NCBI RefSeq assembly: GCF_963576615.1
Contig: NC_088717.1
Location: 37,588,302-37,652,301 of the forward strand
Direction: 5' to 3'
DNA length: 64,000 nucleotides
Source: Watersipora subatra
Lineage: Eukaryota; Bryozoa; Gymnolaemata; Cheilostomatida; Watersiporidae
The translations under genes and the position numbers were made by a program. Positions 26,001 to 36,900 of the stretch are shown here, one piece after another; position 1 is the first letter of the stretch, and each line of letters starts with the position of its first letter. The notes under the pieces were generated by a model, which had not been told where the DNA came from, did no database searches, and saw only the letters and a list, made by a program, of their open reading frames with translations.

Positions 26001-29000
26001 TACAGCTCGCTGCTACAATTCTACAACTCATAGTCTACTCAGCAAGATGGAAGGACATGAAGGTGAAATATCAAAGGTACTGTACGCCATGTTTATTTAC
26101 CTTGACCTTAATCATTGTCATCTGGAAACTATGCATTTTGGAAAAAACCTTTCACAAATATAAATATTTTGTAATACAAATTACTTCTTCTCAAGACTTC
26201 TACCTGAATGTCTTGAGGTGATGGTCTTGTAAATCGAAGCAAAAGCCATTTGACGCTGTTTTATGCATACTTACACAACTGTGCAATTGTGTACATTGCT
26301 CCCGCGAAATCATAATTATTGTTTTGGAAGAAAAAAATAATGCTTTGTGGCAGTGAAAGAATTTTTCGGGGAGTTTCACCATGCAGATCTAAAAATTTGT
26401 AATTGGTTCAGAAAGTTCACCAGGCCAACTTGATCTGGAATGTGGATCTGGGTTTATGTGGTCTTGTAGACTAAGTTTAGGCGGAGTTTGCACGCGAACA
26501 AACATTCTTCCTTTTTATGTTTTATATATGTGTCACACAGCAACACATTTGGTTTTTTAACAAAAAATGCTTTATTATGTTCCGTGTCTATTTTTACGAG
26601 TCCGTTGTAACTAGAATTAACACACACGGAGTAGTCATTGATGACGCAAAATTTCATAGTACATTATGATTTATGAGCTATGACAGAGTCGCAACAGTTA
26701 GTAATCAACTTTCTACTATAGGACATGCAGGTTCATTCTGCAGAAACTTAACCAACTGCTCAGACATCAATTGACATCTAGCTCTGGATTTACTCTGCCA
26801 ATGTCTCTTCCAATGCTTCTGCCAATGTCAATGTCCTAAGATTTTTCATCATATAAACGTGTGCAAAAGTAATTGTAAATATGTAACAAAGTATAACATA
26901 AACATACAAAAATACATGTATATCTTTTTTCTATCATACTATCGTGCTGTTGGAAGTGTTTTATGCGCAGTCTATCGTATTGTTGTTTGTAGCCTATAAA
27001 ATGTGTGCTGGGTACAAGGTTTATAATAATAAGAGTGATTTAGATTTAAATAGCTTTTTTATGGATTTTATCTGGTTTAATGAAAATTTTTTCCTTTTAA
27101 TTGATTTTCAGTCTTGTAAAATACAGAACTTTAAGAACTGGCTTTTTGTAACTATTTTCAAGTCAACAACTTTTAGGACTGTAGAGTTGGGATGGGATAG
27201 AGAAGGATCATCCAAGGCCTTGCGTAGCAGCAACTCTTTGGCATACTGTCAGCTTACAATCACCCTATATACAAATTTTTTTGTATACGACATAAAATAT
27301 GAGCGAATACTTGTATTAAAATATGGAGTAATTTTTATTGTACAGCAAGTCAGATTTCTCAAAACGTTTCAGTTTTGTAAAAATTATAAAAGCTGGTAGA
27401 AATAAGAAGTGAACCATGAAAACAATAGATAGTATATGAAAACAATAGATAATATATAAAAACAATAGATAATATATGAAAACGATAGATAATATATGAA
27501 AACAATAGATAATATATAAAAACAATAGATAATATATGAAAACAATAGATAATATATAAAAACAATAGATAATATATGAAAACAATAGATAATATATGAA
27601 AACAATAGATAATATATGAAAACAATAGATAATATATGAAAACAATAGATAATATATAAAAACAATAAATAATATATGAAAACAATAGATAATATATAAA
27701 AACAATAGATAATATATGAAAACAATAGATAATATATGAAAACAATAGATAATATATGAAAACAATAGATAATATATGAAAACAATAGATAATATATGAA
27801 AACAATAGATAATATATGAAAACAATAGATAGTTTAAATTAGTTAGATCACTCTGTTTAAACTACATACATACTTTACCTTATATACACACATCTTACCT
27901 TCTTTCTTTCACGTGTGCCTATAAAGTTGAGGAACAAAAAGTTTTTTTTATTACTTTTATAAACAATTTAGACTTTTACATTTTTTTTTTGTCTGGATTT
28001 ATGCGATACATTTCTTTTGATGTTAAATTTAATTACTTTAAACATTTATGGTTGTTTTATTGACTTAAGAAAGAATTCAGCAAAAGACATTGTGTTCTTG
28101 TAAAAACATTTGTTCCGGATTGCGACGGTTTCGACCAGAAGTGACATAAGAAGCAAGTTTTTCAATAGATTACTTTTATATGTTGAGGTTTTGCTGTATT
28201 AGGTTATTGTTCATGTTTTCTGATAATCTGCTGCAGTCATTGTCAAATGGTGGATAATGATCCAATTTCTTATGTTTCATTTTTTGGGCTCCTCTAAGTT
28301 AGGTTTTCTTATTAGGTTCAGGCTTGTTCGTAAATTTGTGTTATCTGTGAAAGTAAATTACTGTTAAGTGCGGATAACTCCTTGAATCATCTGTGCAAGG
28401 AAGTTACTGTCAAGTGTGGATAACTCCTTGAATGAAGATTGTATCTTTGTCAGATCGCTTTCAATCCGTCTGGAAGTAGAGTTCTTACTGCAAGCTCTGA
28501 TAAAACTGCTCGACTTTGGGATCCAGAAACTGGAGAGCTCAAACAAGTTTTGGAGGGACACAGCGATGAGATATTTAGTTGTGCTTTTAACTATGAAGGA
28601 AACACCATTATAACAGGTAGAGCACCTTTTTAACTGTTGCAGACTTTTATAATTATTTTAGTCTGTCATAACTGGTACATTACCATCACAACTGATGTAG
28701 TACCATCATTGCTAGCATAATACTATCGTATTTGCTGTTCCAATAGAGCTGTGATAGCACTGATATAGCATACAGACGGTTCCCAACCTACGAACGAGTT
28801 ACGCTCCGAACGATTGTTCGTAAGGTGAATTTGTTCGTAAGTTGCTTCAGTGCTATATTTTGTATTATAATTTATGTTGAAGGCCTATATAAGTATATTG
28901 AAGGTTTATATAAGTATGTTTAAGGCTTGTATAAATAACCTGTATTGGTTTGTACTGAAAAAAATATTTAACAAAATGGAGATAATACTTTGGTGGACGC

Positions 29001-30345
29001 CGGGCCATGACACTGCATTTCTTATTTATTGTATGTTTTGTCCTTTTTATTATATTGTTGTTTTAATCGTTATGCTATCACTTATCGTTGTTTAATTTTT
29101 TGTATGTGTAGTCCGTTTATTATATCGTTGTTTCACTCGTTATGCTATTGTTATATCTGATATACCGTCATAACACTATCACTTATCGTCACTTAGATTG
29201 TTGTCATACCAACCGCTAGCGGTCCTATTTATTCACCTTGTTAGCCGGTGTTCTTACCGTTTGCCATTAGCCGGAACGGTTGATATTATTGTATATAAAT
29301 GAGTGCGCTCATTTAGTTGAGCAGAGCAGATAGCCGTACGCTCCTCGGCTAGTGAAATCTCCTTCGCTAATTAAAAGCTGAATGAAACTACACGCACTCT
29401 CTTCTCTTTATTTATTAGTAGAGATCGTGCCAAGTAAAGGCCGGCAAATCTCTTTACAATACGTATGTAAAGTTCAAACAAAGTTCAAACAAATAATTTG
29501 AAAGTTAATCGAGTTACAAACAACGATACATACGTTCGTATGTACCGTTGTTCGTAACTCGAATGTTCGTAAGTAGGGAACCGTCTGTATACAGTTTCTT
29601 CATATCTGCTATAGTTCTATCAGAGCTGGTATTTTTCTACTATAAATACATATGAGAATTCAGCGGGGCATTCAGTAGTAGATACATATAAGCATACTAC
29701 TAATAACTAGTATGAGAATTCAGCGGGGCATTCAGTGGTAGATACATATAAGCATACTACTAACAACTAGTATGAGAATTCAGCGGGGCATTCAGTGGTA
29801 GATACATATAAGCATACTACTAACAACTAGTATGAGAATTCAGCGGGGCATTCAGTAGTAGATACATATAAGCATACTACTAACAACTAGTATGAGAATT
29901 CAGCGGGGCATTCAGTAGTAGATACATATAAGCATACTACTAACAACTAGTATGAGAATTCAGCGGGGCATTCAGTAGTAGATACATATAAGCATACTAC
30001 TAACAACTAGCTCAAGTAGACATGAACATACTTCAAGATTTGGATGATAACGCTGTCAATAACAACATCTTTAGTACGGAGTACATGCTGCAATGTTTGC
30101 ACTCAGCGATTTGATGTTAGCCTTATTTTACTGGCCAGTTAAATTAAATAAACATTAATTAAAATTAAATTAATTAGTTTCTTATTTATGTAGAATAGAG
30201 CATCTTATTTTATTTGTTATTAAATAATTACCAAATTAAATAATAAGATGCTTTATTCAACAGGAAGTGCTATCTGTTTTATGGCTAGGCGCTGTTTCCT
30301 TGATTTACAGGAAGTAAAGACAACACCTGCAGGATATGGAAATAA
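14064..30345 (+). CDS. DAW1: DAW1 (WDR69), dynein assembly factor with WD repeats 1
   Basis: DAW1 is known to help assemble outer dynein arms and deliver them into motile cilia. Eleven coding exons join in phase: 14064-14103, 15447-15519, 16147-16219, 16341-16471, 17997-18119, 20550-20649, 23044-23151, 24100-24328, 25904-26076, 28454-28616, 30311-30345. All introns are GT-AG. They sum to 1,248 nt, or 415 aa, the length of human DAW1. Residues 1-14 read [14 protein letters not shown], close to the human N terminus; residues 1-90 are the helical N-terminal part. Then eight WD repeats follow, with end signatures CKVWD, ARLWS, AKVWD, VIVWD, CKLWD, ARCYN (degenerate), ARLWD and the terminal CRIWK. 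No frameshift or stop. AATAAA overlaps the stop codon (30341-30346); whether it is used as a poly(A) signal is unclear. Confidence 0.96.
14904..15273 (-). mobile_element. short non-autonomous Helitron in DAW1 intron 1
   Basis: On the minus strand the 5' end carries TTTCTCAAAGTTTGTGTGTC and the 3' end reads CCCGGACAATGCC...CCCAGCTAGT, a hairpin plus CTAG terminus. About 370 bp, antisense to DAW1. Its middle (15122-15180) is a tRNA-like sequence on the plus strand, with TGGCTGAATTGGTAAGGCAT as a D-arm/A-box-like part. Confidence 0.7.
15579..15820. mobile_element. 240-bp stem-loop MITE, family with AAGATGAACTT ends
   Basis: Left end TAAAGATGAACTTACACA and right end TTTTGTGTAAGTTAGTCTTT are inverted copies. 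Inner arms also pair: TAGTAGATTTTATC with GATAAAATCTACTA, and ATGTTTGAAGTG with CACTTCAAACAT. Relatives are at 31343-31792, about 51955-52262 and about 57360-57640. Confidence 0.8.
16529..16760 (+). mobile_element. tRNA-derived SINE with Meta-like core
   Basis: The head is tRNA-like with an A box (TAGTTCAGTGGATAGGGTGC) and a B box (GTGGTTCGAATCAC). Then comes a core with GATGTTAAGAATGGCATCCA, like the core of SINEs known from molluscs and other invertebrates, and a tail ending in A-rich sequence. It lies in DAW1 intron 4, same strand. The name Meta-like is from recall of such cores. Confidence 0.75.
17403..17470 (-). repeat. tRNA-like fragment
   Basis: On the minus strand, TTGGCACAGAGGTTAGTGAG (A-box region) is followed by GAGTTCAAACCCT (B-box region), in the order of a tRNA-derived element. 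It is too degenerate for a working tRNA. Confidence 0.45.
17640..19210 (+). repeat. three copies of an unclassified interspersed repeat
   Basis: Diverged direct copies at about 17640-17800, 18380-18690 and 18950-19210 share GAGATATTG(C/T)TGAAAT, then AAATGGCTGC(A/T)GACAG, then CACACTGATTGAA and CTTGGTAATGAAG. A fourth copy in reverse orientation is at about 22365-22720. In each, an ATG GCT GC(A/T) GAC start (MAAD) is kept, followed by an (N/D)DTLIEV-like segment, so the repeat probably derives from the 5' part of a coding transposon. All copies are in DAW1 introns. Confidence 0.6.
19640..19830. repeat. palindromic tandem repeat
   Basis: Blocks of TTTTATACACAGTATAAAAC and ACTGTATACACGGTTTTATA alternate in both orientations, so the region folds on itself in many ways. 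All frames are open across it, which explains several short false frames. Confidence 0.85.
20284..20420 (+). mobile_element. tRNA-derived SINE (second type)
   Basis: GTAGTGGTAATGTGC (A box) and CTGGGTTTGATTCCTGCG (B box) lie in a sequence whose ends GGTTGCC and GGCAATC can pair like an acceptor stem. Next comes ACGCATTTAGCGTGGCTATG, a body segment. It is in DAW1 intron 5. T-stem mismatches argue against a functional tRNA. Confidence 0.6.
20992..21436 (+). mobile_element. short Helitron carrying an antisense tRNA-like core
   Basis: Starts TCTATATATTTCTCAAAGTT and ends CAAAGATTTTTCTATTACCC, then a hairpin and GGCCCAGCTAGT. The stretch 21063-21135 read on the minus strand is tRNA-like: TAATCTAGTGGGGAAGGCGT (A-box region) and GAGATCGACTC (B-box region). 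445 bp, in DAW1 intron 6. Confidence 0.75.
21848..22359. repeat. 36-bp minisatellite, about 14 copies
   Basis: The unit contains GAATGTGATAGAGACTCATC and CACTATTGAC. An early block has GTACAC and a later block CAGACAC at one site, so copies of one type are clustered. Period 36 is divisible by three and the unit lacks stops, so both strands give 12-residue repeat proteins; these are not genes. It adjoins a reverse copy of the interspersed repeat in DAW1 intron 6. Confidence 0.95.
22365..22720 (-). repeat. reverse copy of the MAAD interspersed repeat
   Basis: Fourth and best-kept copy of the family described at 17640-19210. The minus-strand frame starts [20 protein letters not shown] and continues about 40 codons before running into the minisatellite. 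Function unknown. Confidence 0.55.
27413..27832. repeat. 20-bp minisatellite, about 21 copies
   Basis: Unit AAAACAATAGATAATATATG (A for G at the last base in some units). Three units make exactly 60 bp, so the minus strand is open in all three frames with the same 20-residue repeat (FIYYLLF type). It is in DAW1 intron 9 and not coding. Confidence 0.95.
28773..29587. mobile_element. TA-flanked MITE, 815 bp
   Basis: Left end CAGACGGTTCCCAACCTACG and right end (reverse complement) CAGACGGTTCCCTACTTACG match at 18 of 20 bases and are flanked by TA. Inner words CGAGTTACG and CGTAACTCG are also inverted. No transposase. It sits in DAW1 intron 10 and is probably a Tc1/mariner-type derivative. A possible solo LTR is nested at 29199-29458. 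Confidence 0.8.
29199..29458 (+). mobile_element. possible solo LTR nested in the MITE
   Basis: 260 bp with TG at the start (TGTTGTCATACC) and CA at the end (CTCTTTACA), a TATA-like box (TGTATATAAATGAG) followed by a GC-richer stretch and AATTAAA. This is the order of an LTR promoter and poly(A) region. No clear target duplication was found. Confidence 0.35.
29647..30012. repeat. 60-bp minisatellite, 6 copies
   Basis: Unit contains TATGAGAATTCAGCGGGGCA and AGATACATATAAGCATACTA. The copies differ at only two or three sites (AGTAGTAG or AGTGGTAG; AATAACTAG or AACAACTAG), so the array is young. DAW1 intron 10. Confidence 0.95.
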
Positions 30346-30956
30346 ACATCTTCAATGGAGTCATTAGCAGCTCCTTCCAGAACCGTCTCACGTCATCAGT
30401 TTTAACCTCGAATATTGATATGCATATGGAACGTCACAATTATCTTCTGTTGAGATTTTTCATATCTGTTTTATCATTCCGTCCTGTGTCAACCAATCAA
30501 TTCACAGAAACCTAATACCGTCCACATGAGACCAAAAAAATATTACACCACGTTTGTTATTTTTTCTGTTGTTATATTTCCCTCCATCAGCTTCTTAGAA
30601 CATTGTGTAGATCTGCATTTCTTCATTGGTTGCTATTTTTTGACAAGAATTAAGTCTTCTGTTCCACCGTCCATAAACACTGTCCATTATTCTAAATGTT
30701 ATATTTTCAATATCGAATATTTACAAACATCCTAGAGGCGTGCTTCGATTTGATCATGGGTTTTTCCAAATTAAGCTGGAAAAATAATTTTGTGATTAGT
30801 ATTTAGTTGCTTAATATTGTCACTTTATATTATAATAATATACTGTTGATAGTTTTATTGGCATACACGGTGAACACACTAACTTTACATGCAACATTGA
30901 AAACATATAATACGCAGGGGTGACAACTTCTCATACATCAGATTGACTGATTTCAA
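30346..30956. other. convergent intergenic spacer
   Basis: 611 bp between the DAW1 stop and the stop of the minus-strand membrane-protein gene. AATAAA on the minus strand at 30854-30859 is a fitting poly(A) signal for the latter, about 100 bases past its stop. The spacer has no further gene. Confidence 0.55.
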
Positions 30957-33900
30957 TCAGCATGTTGATTCAGTGCTACTAAACAGAAACCCTAAAAAGG
31001 CAGCGGCTCCAGCCACTCCTAGAGATATAAAGCTGATGGGTATTGGATATGTCTTCCACCTTTCATCTTTAGTGGCAATGGTAAGAATATGGCTTGACAT
31101 GTTTAGAACCCAGCCTCCAACGAGCATAACGTATGACTACAAAGACAGAGAGTGATGGCAGGTTTTTGAATGTTACTAATAAGTACTAGCAGTATCATGG
31201 AAAAGATTTAGTTGCAGGACAAGAAGCTACCGGCGCATTGCCATGGTAACATGGTTAGTGTAAGAAGTATTTAATTTGTCTAATTTCTGATAAGCTGTTG
31301 TGATTAACATTCCAACATCTTTTGTGTGTGCATCGCCGCCTTGAAGATAAACTTGCACAAAATCTTAGATTTTATCAGAAAGTATCGGTATTTTTTTATC
31401 CTTCGACATTGTTTTTGATGTTTAAGGTGATCTGACTGCCAGCACATTTCACGATTGAAATCGACAAAACTTCATCACAATTAGAAAGCTCTGAAGAAAC
31501 ACGTGCAAAATGGTGTTATTAGTTGTCGTTGCTACAGTTGATATCGGCTATTGCACTCAAGTTGCAACGTTACGCTAGGCCTCTCCAATCTGTCGACTTT
31601 TCAACTAAAGATGTTATAATCACAGTTTTGCTTGATCTGAACATTTTTAACCGCAATCAAGTTTTATCGATTTTAATCTTCAACCATTCTGTCAATCAGA
31701 TCACCCCAAACATCGAGAAGAATCGCACATGATAAAAAAAGGCCGATACTTTTTGATAAAATCTACTAAAAGTTTGTGAAAATTCATCTTTAAGAAGTAA
31801 CTTGATACAATAAAAAATTTGTTAATTAAACTGCAGCAGTTAGTTAATTGAAGGATGCAAGCGTAGACAAAAACTGCTCTTACTAGCAGATGGTGTAGGA
31901 ATGTAATTTTTACTGCACTTTTATTCTGTGCTAGTACGCAATATTAAGCTCTGGCATCGCGTGAGATTTTTTGATTTTAATCAGAAGAGTGAAGCGTGTG
32001 TGGAGATGTTCAATGCAAGTTGCTAAACAATTTGAATGACAACTATCCGTGAACAATGAGGGCAATTGTCCTTAATCCATACACAGGCGCGTTTGTGAGT
32101 TTTTAATCAAATGCGCGTTCTAGAGACTGGTTCTTTGAACCGAGACAGAGCTTTGAAACCAAATATTTTTGATAAAATGGCCAATGAGCATGCAATGACT
32201 AAGTGGGACAACATAGCTATCGATTTAGCACGCTTGTCTCTAGAAACTGTAAAAATCGTGTTTATTTAAAAAGAAATAAAATCGAACTTTTCTAAAGTTT
32301 TTCAAACATATTCAGTGTTTTAACAAACTAAAAATTTATTTCAAAGCTTCCAATTGTATGCTTGTTTCCCTAGTATACTATAATTGGCACTGGTGTAAAT
32401 ACACTAACATACCTCGACATTTTCATGATATGCTGTCAATAGAATTTCTAGTATTGAGTACATGTTGCAGTGTTTGATGAGTTTCAACGAACGACTGAAT
32501 ATGAAATGTTTATCACCCTATCATCATACTTATTGATACTCAGATACAAGCTCTGTATCCAAAAGAAGATTTTATCTTAGCTGTTAGTTTACTAGCATCA
32601 GCTGTTTTACTGCCAGGCACTAGTTCCTTGAACGCCCCAGTTTGAGGTAGTCACAAGGTCGAGGTCACAAGTCTCTCAGATTTTTTTTAGAGGTAGCTAA
32701 AGCGGAGTTGTTCTGGTAAAAGGAGCATTTTATGGGTTCTTTTCCCATTACCACTGGTGTCAACCCCAAATACAACCCATTGTTTATAGGTCAAGCTTCT
32801 TATATAACTGAATCACAGCTGCTCTCTACTAATTTCATATATACAGCATCATTAAGGCCTCTTTGGCTAGACATGTACTTATTTTCAAACATTATACAAG
32901 TTTAAAACTTGTCTACAGTTTAACAACAACTTGACTTGCTTTCAAACTTTATAGCTCTGTAGAGAATGACAATAAGAAATTATCTTTTAGCAAAAAAGTA
33001 TAAATTATGTTTAGATCTTAGCATCAGCTATTGAAAGTTTATAACCATTCCTTAATCTATTGGCATAGCATTGCTCTGTTTACAAATAACCACAGAGAGA
33101 AGATAACTCATTGTGCATACTATAGCTGCTCTAAGACAATGCATCTCTGGTGGCATTTGAACTATTTGGCATGAAAAGTTGAAAACAAAAAATAAACTTA
33201 CAAAAATGGGAGGTCGCCAGAATATAGTGCTGTTATAGTTGACGAGAGGAACGGTTATCAGTGGAATACAAAACCACGGTTGGTGGGTGACGAGGTCTTT
33301 TATTTTCTGAAACAATGTACTCAGCAAGTTCATGATTTTGCCCAATTTAAATAATAGACATTCTATTAAATATTTCTACACAGGCCATTGTTCAGTTGCA
33401 GTTTTCTTTACATTTAGGAATGTCTACAGATGTACTGTGTTACATATGTTTTACCATGCTTGCGTGTAATATAGGTATGATGTTTTATGTCTTTCACATA
33501 AAAAACACATTCATCGCATTGCCTTTCCTTTTGTTGCAATAGTATATAAGAATTGGTATTGCCAGCAGCTTTATTGTTTATATCATCACTTCTATTGTCT
33601 TTCTAACTATTAGCTGTTTTACCATTTTAATATTTTAGTACAATCTTTCTCAATATATCGACAAAGATATTGTCTTTTATTATATAATACTTAACAGTTA
33701 TGGCCAGCGTATAAATGCCCTTAATGCTGTTGAGCTTATTGTGTCATTAGATATTTACTGTTTAAAGTACTCAAATCACATCACCAATCTGCCTGACCAT
33801 CCATTACATTCCTACTTCCCCAGACAATCCACCACACCTTATACCAGATACCTCCACTTTCCTGATAGACTTTATAGAACAGCTATACCGCAAAAAGATA

Positions 33901-36900
33901 TTTTTTCCTATAAGCATAATTTTACTTTACTATTATGTGTTTGTATCATGGTATAGTTTACTTTGAACAGCCTTGACCTCTGACAATAAAGTTCTTATCA
34001 ATCAATCTAATTTCATTTAGTTCATTTTTAGCAAATTTTTTTCAAATTGACAATAGTTACCCAATATTTAGTTGAGCCTATGAGTTGTTCGTGGCGGTTT
34101 TAATACAAACACGCTTAGCTATACTTCCTAGTCAAATCTAGCAACTAGTAATACCATGCTGTATAGCACCAATCGAGTAGGTTAGTTAATGGATTGTTGC
34201 GTGCAAACGACTCATGGACGTCCCAGTCAGTACATATATGAAAGCAATCATAGATGCGATAGTAGGTACATATGTTTATATATGAACAGATTCATAGATG
34301 TGATGGCCTGTGCATAAATTTATGTGCCATCGATACATAGATGTGACGGTTAGTGCATACTCATGTGCCATAGATTCATGATACATACGCATGCAGTTCA
34401 TATTCTATGTGAACCAGATGGTCTAGCAGTAACTCAAATAATCAAATATAAAATTTTTTATCATTTACTACTCAACTAATCATGGAATTCAGGTCTCTCT
34501 TTTTGGTAGTTTGTAGTCTTGAACTATATGAAGGTAATACTGAGAAAAAAGGTCAAGGAATATTATGCCTTGTGACTTGATTAGACGTAACTGACATTAA
34601 AAGGTTATCTTACCCGATATGTATAACAAGTTATTTCTCCATCTTTATGTAAGCTCTTTGCTGCAATATAAACATGAGTAGCGTCAAGTCCATCAGATTA
34701 TCTGGGCACTTTGGACAAATGAGGCCTTTCCTATATTTTTATAGGGTTTTAACTATGCAATACTAAAAATGAAGTGCATAATTGAGACGATTAATATTTT
34801 GTAGGCTAAAAGAAGATTCCAACGCTTTTTAGTATTATCTATTAACTTATATGACATTAATTATCTGTAATTATATAACAGAGTAAATGAAATGTACAGC
34901 TAGGATTAAAATAGATACAAGGCATGTTAGCTGAATAATGAATGATGGAAAAGAGCAATAGATTTATTATGCAGAAATATCTTATGTTGTGTTTAAACTG
35001 CTTTAAACTGCTAAGAAGTAGATGTATTACATGTGTTACATGTATATGCTCTCATAAAGTGCTAAACTATAAAACATCTATGTAAAACATTTGAAGTAAA
35101 ATATTTCTAGCTCATTGTTATCACGCATTTATTTGTTGAGTTTGTGCAAAAGTTGACCACGAATAAAAAAGACAGCTTTTCAAGGATAGACATATAGACA
35201 TTAAACATATAGACATTAGACATCTAGATACTAGAAATATAAACACTAGAAATATAGACACTAGACATATAGACACTAGACATATAGACACTAGATATAT
35301 AGACACTAGACATATAGGCACTAGACATATAAGCACTAGACATATAAGCACTAGATATCTAGACAATAGACATATAGACGCTAGACATATAGACGCTAGA
35401 CATATAGACGCTAGTCATATAGACACTAGAAATTTAGACATTAAACATATCACAGACATATCATGTCTGTAATATGTCTATTGATTGTTTTACCTAGCCT
35501 ACACACATTATCCATTGAAAAAATTTCTAACAATTTTCTAACAGTTATTAGAAGCCTATTGTGGTCCAGTTGTCTAAAGCACCTGACCTACAAACAACAG
35601 GCCGAGTTCATATCCCAAAACAGGCTACTGGTGATGACAGGTGATGACAAGAATGACATCCAACTTTAAATTGCTTTTTGCATTGAGTATGTCTTTAGCT
35701 ATAGAGGTTCTCTAGCCATTGAGTACGTCTCTAGCTATCGAGGTTCTCTAGCCATTGAGTATGTCTCTAGCTATCGAAGTTCTCTAGCCATTGAGCTTAG
35801 ACATGTATAGCTACTATAATAAATTTTTTGCATCGATGTTATTAAAATAAACACGCACAGCTTCTGCTTGCATTAAGCTACCAGATGTCATACTCGATCA
35901 TTGAGGGGTTGCTCACATACACAGAAATGCAGTATCTACATGTACATGTATATAAAATTCATAAATATATCGTCAATTGACCAACCAAAGAGCATATGGA
36001 ATTCCCAGAATTATGTCAGTGTAAAACAGCCACAAAAGTTCTCAATAAGTTTCCTCTCCTATTCACAAACAAACTGATTATCAGTTCTGAATATGTTTTG
36101 AAAGTAACTCCACCCGCTACCTGCTGCCTACTTCTAGCTGACAGAATAGCTTATTGGGCTTATCATCAGTAATATTAAATAAATAAGCAAAGGTTTGCCC
36201 ACAGTTAACTAACATTGCGGAGTAATCTCAATAAATATTTTATTCATGATTATTGCTAAATAATTATCATTTGACAAACTTTCTAAACTTAAATTTTACA
36301 TGAAGCTGATGAAGACACCATACTGCTCCATTAGTTTGTGTGACTACCTAACAAAACCTGCCGTTATTTGTACATACCCAAGACTCTGCCAGCAAATGTT
36401 CCTGTTAAAACACTGATGGCGACAAGACTACCCTTAGATACGGTAGCCTGCGATGCAGATTTCATTAGAAATTTTCTAAGCTCATCTCCTGTACAGTAGA
36501 GTCCATTTCCAGTATTTCCAAGTGTAATGTTTGGCTCTGAAAGCAACGATACAAGGCAAGAGGTTAGTAAAGAACTACAGATTGTCACAAAATGATTGCT
36601 GAATCCAATATGGAGCATTTACTATGGGTTGCCAGTCTTTGGTTTTCCTTTTCAAATAAAAAAAATTGAAATCTAATATACAAAATGCCATTTTGATAAA
36701 GTGTGTTGCTCCATTATCTTTTTTGCTTAAAATTGGTGGATGTTTTATATTTTACAAGTTATATTTACAGTTTAAATAATTTTAATTAAAACAATTACCA
36801 GCATCAAGTAAAAATAGGAAAAAAAATTAGAGAAATCTCTAGTATTGATGTTATCAATACTCAATATTAATGTTATCAATAGCCCTCTTCTTGACAGTTT

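Noticed and set aside
27316-27825. 169-codon hydrophobic repeat frame on the minus strand
   Set aside because: Read-through of a 20-bp array, equally open in three frames.
30943-31155. 70-codon plus-strand frame
   Set aside because: It is the antisense of the last exon of the membrane-protein gene, which has the splice acceptor, phase match and hydrophobic pattern on the minus strand.
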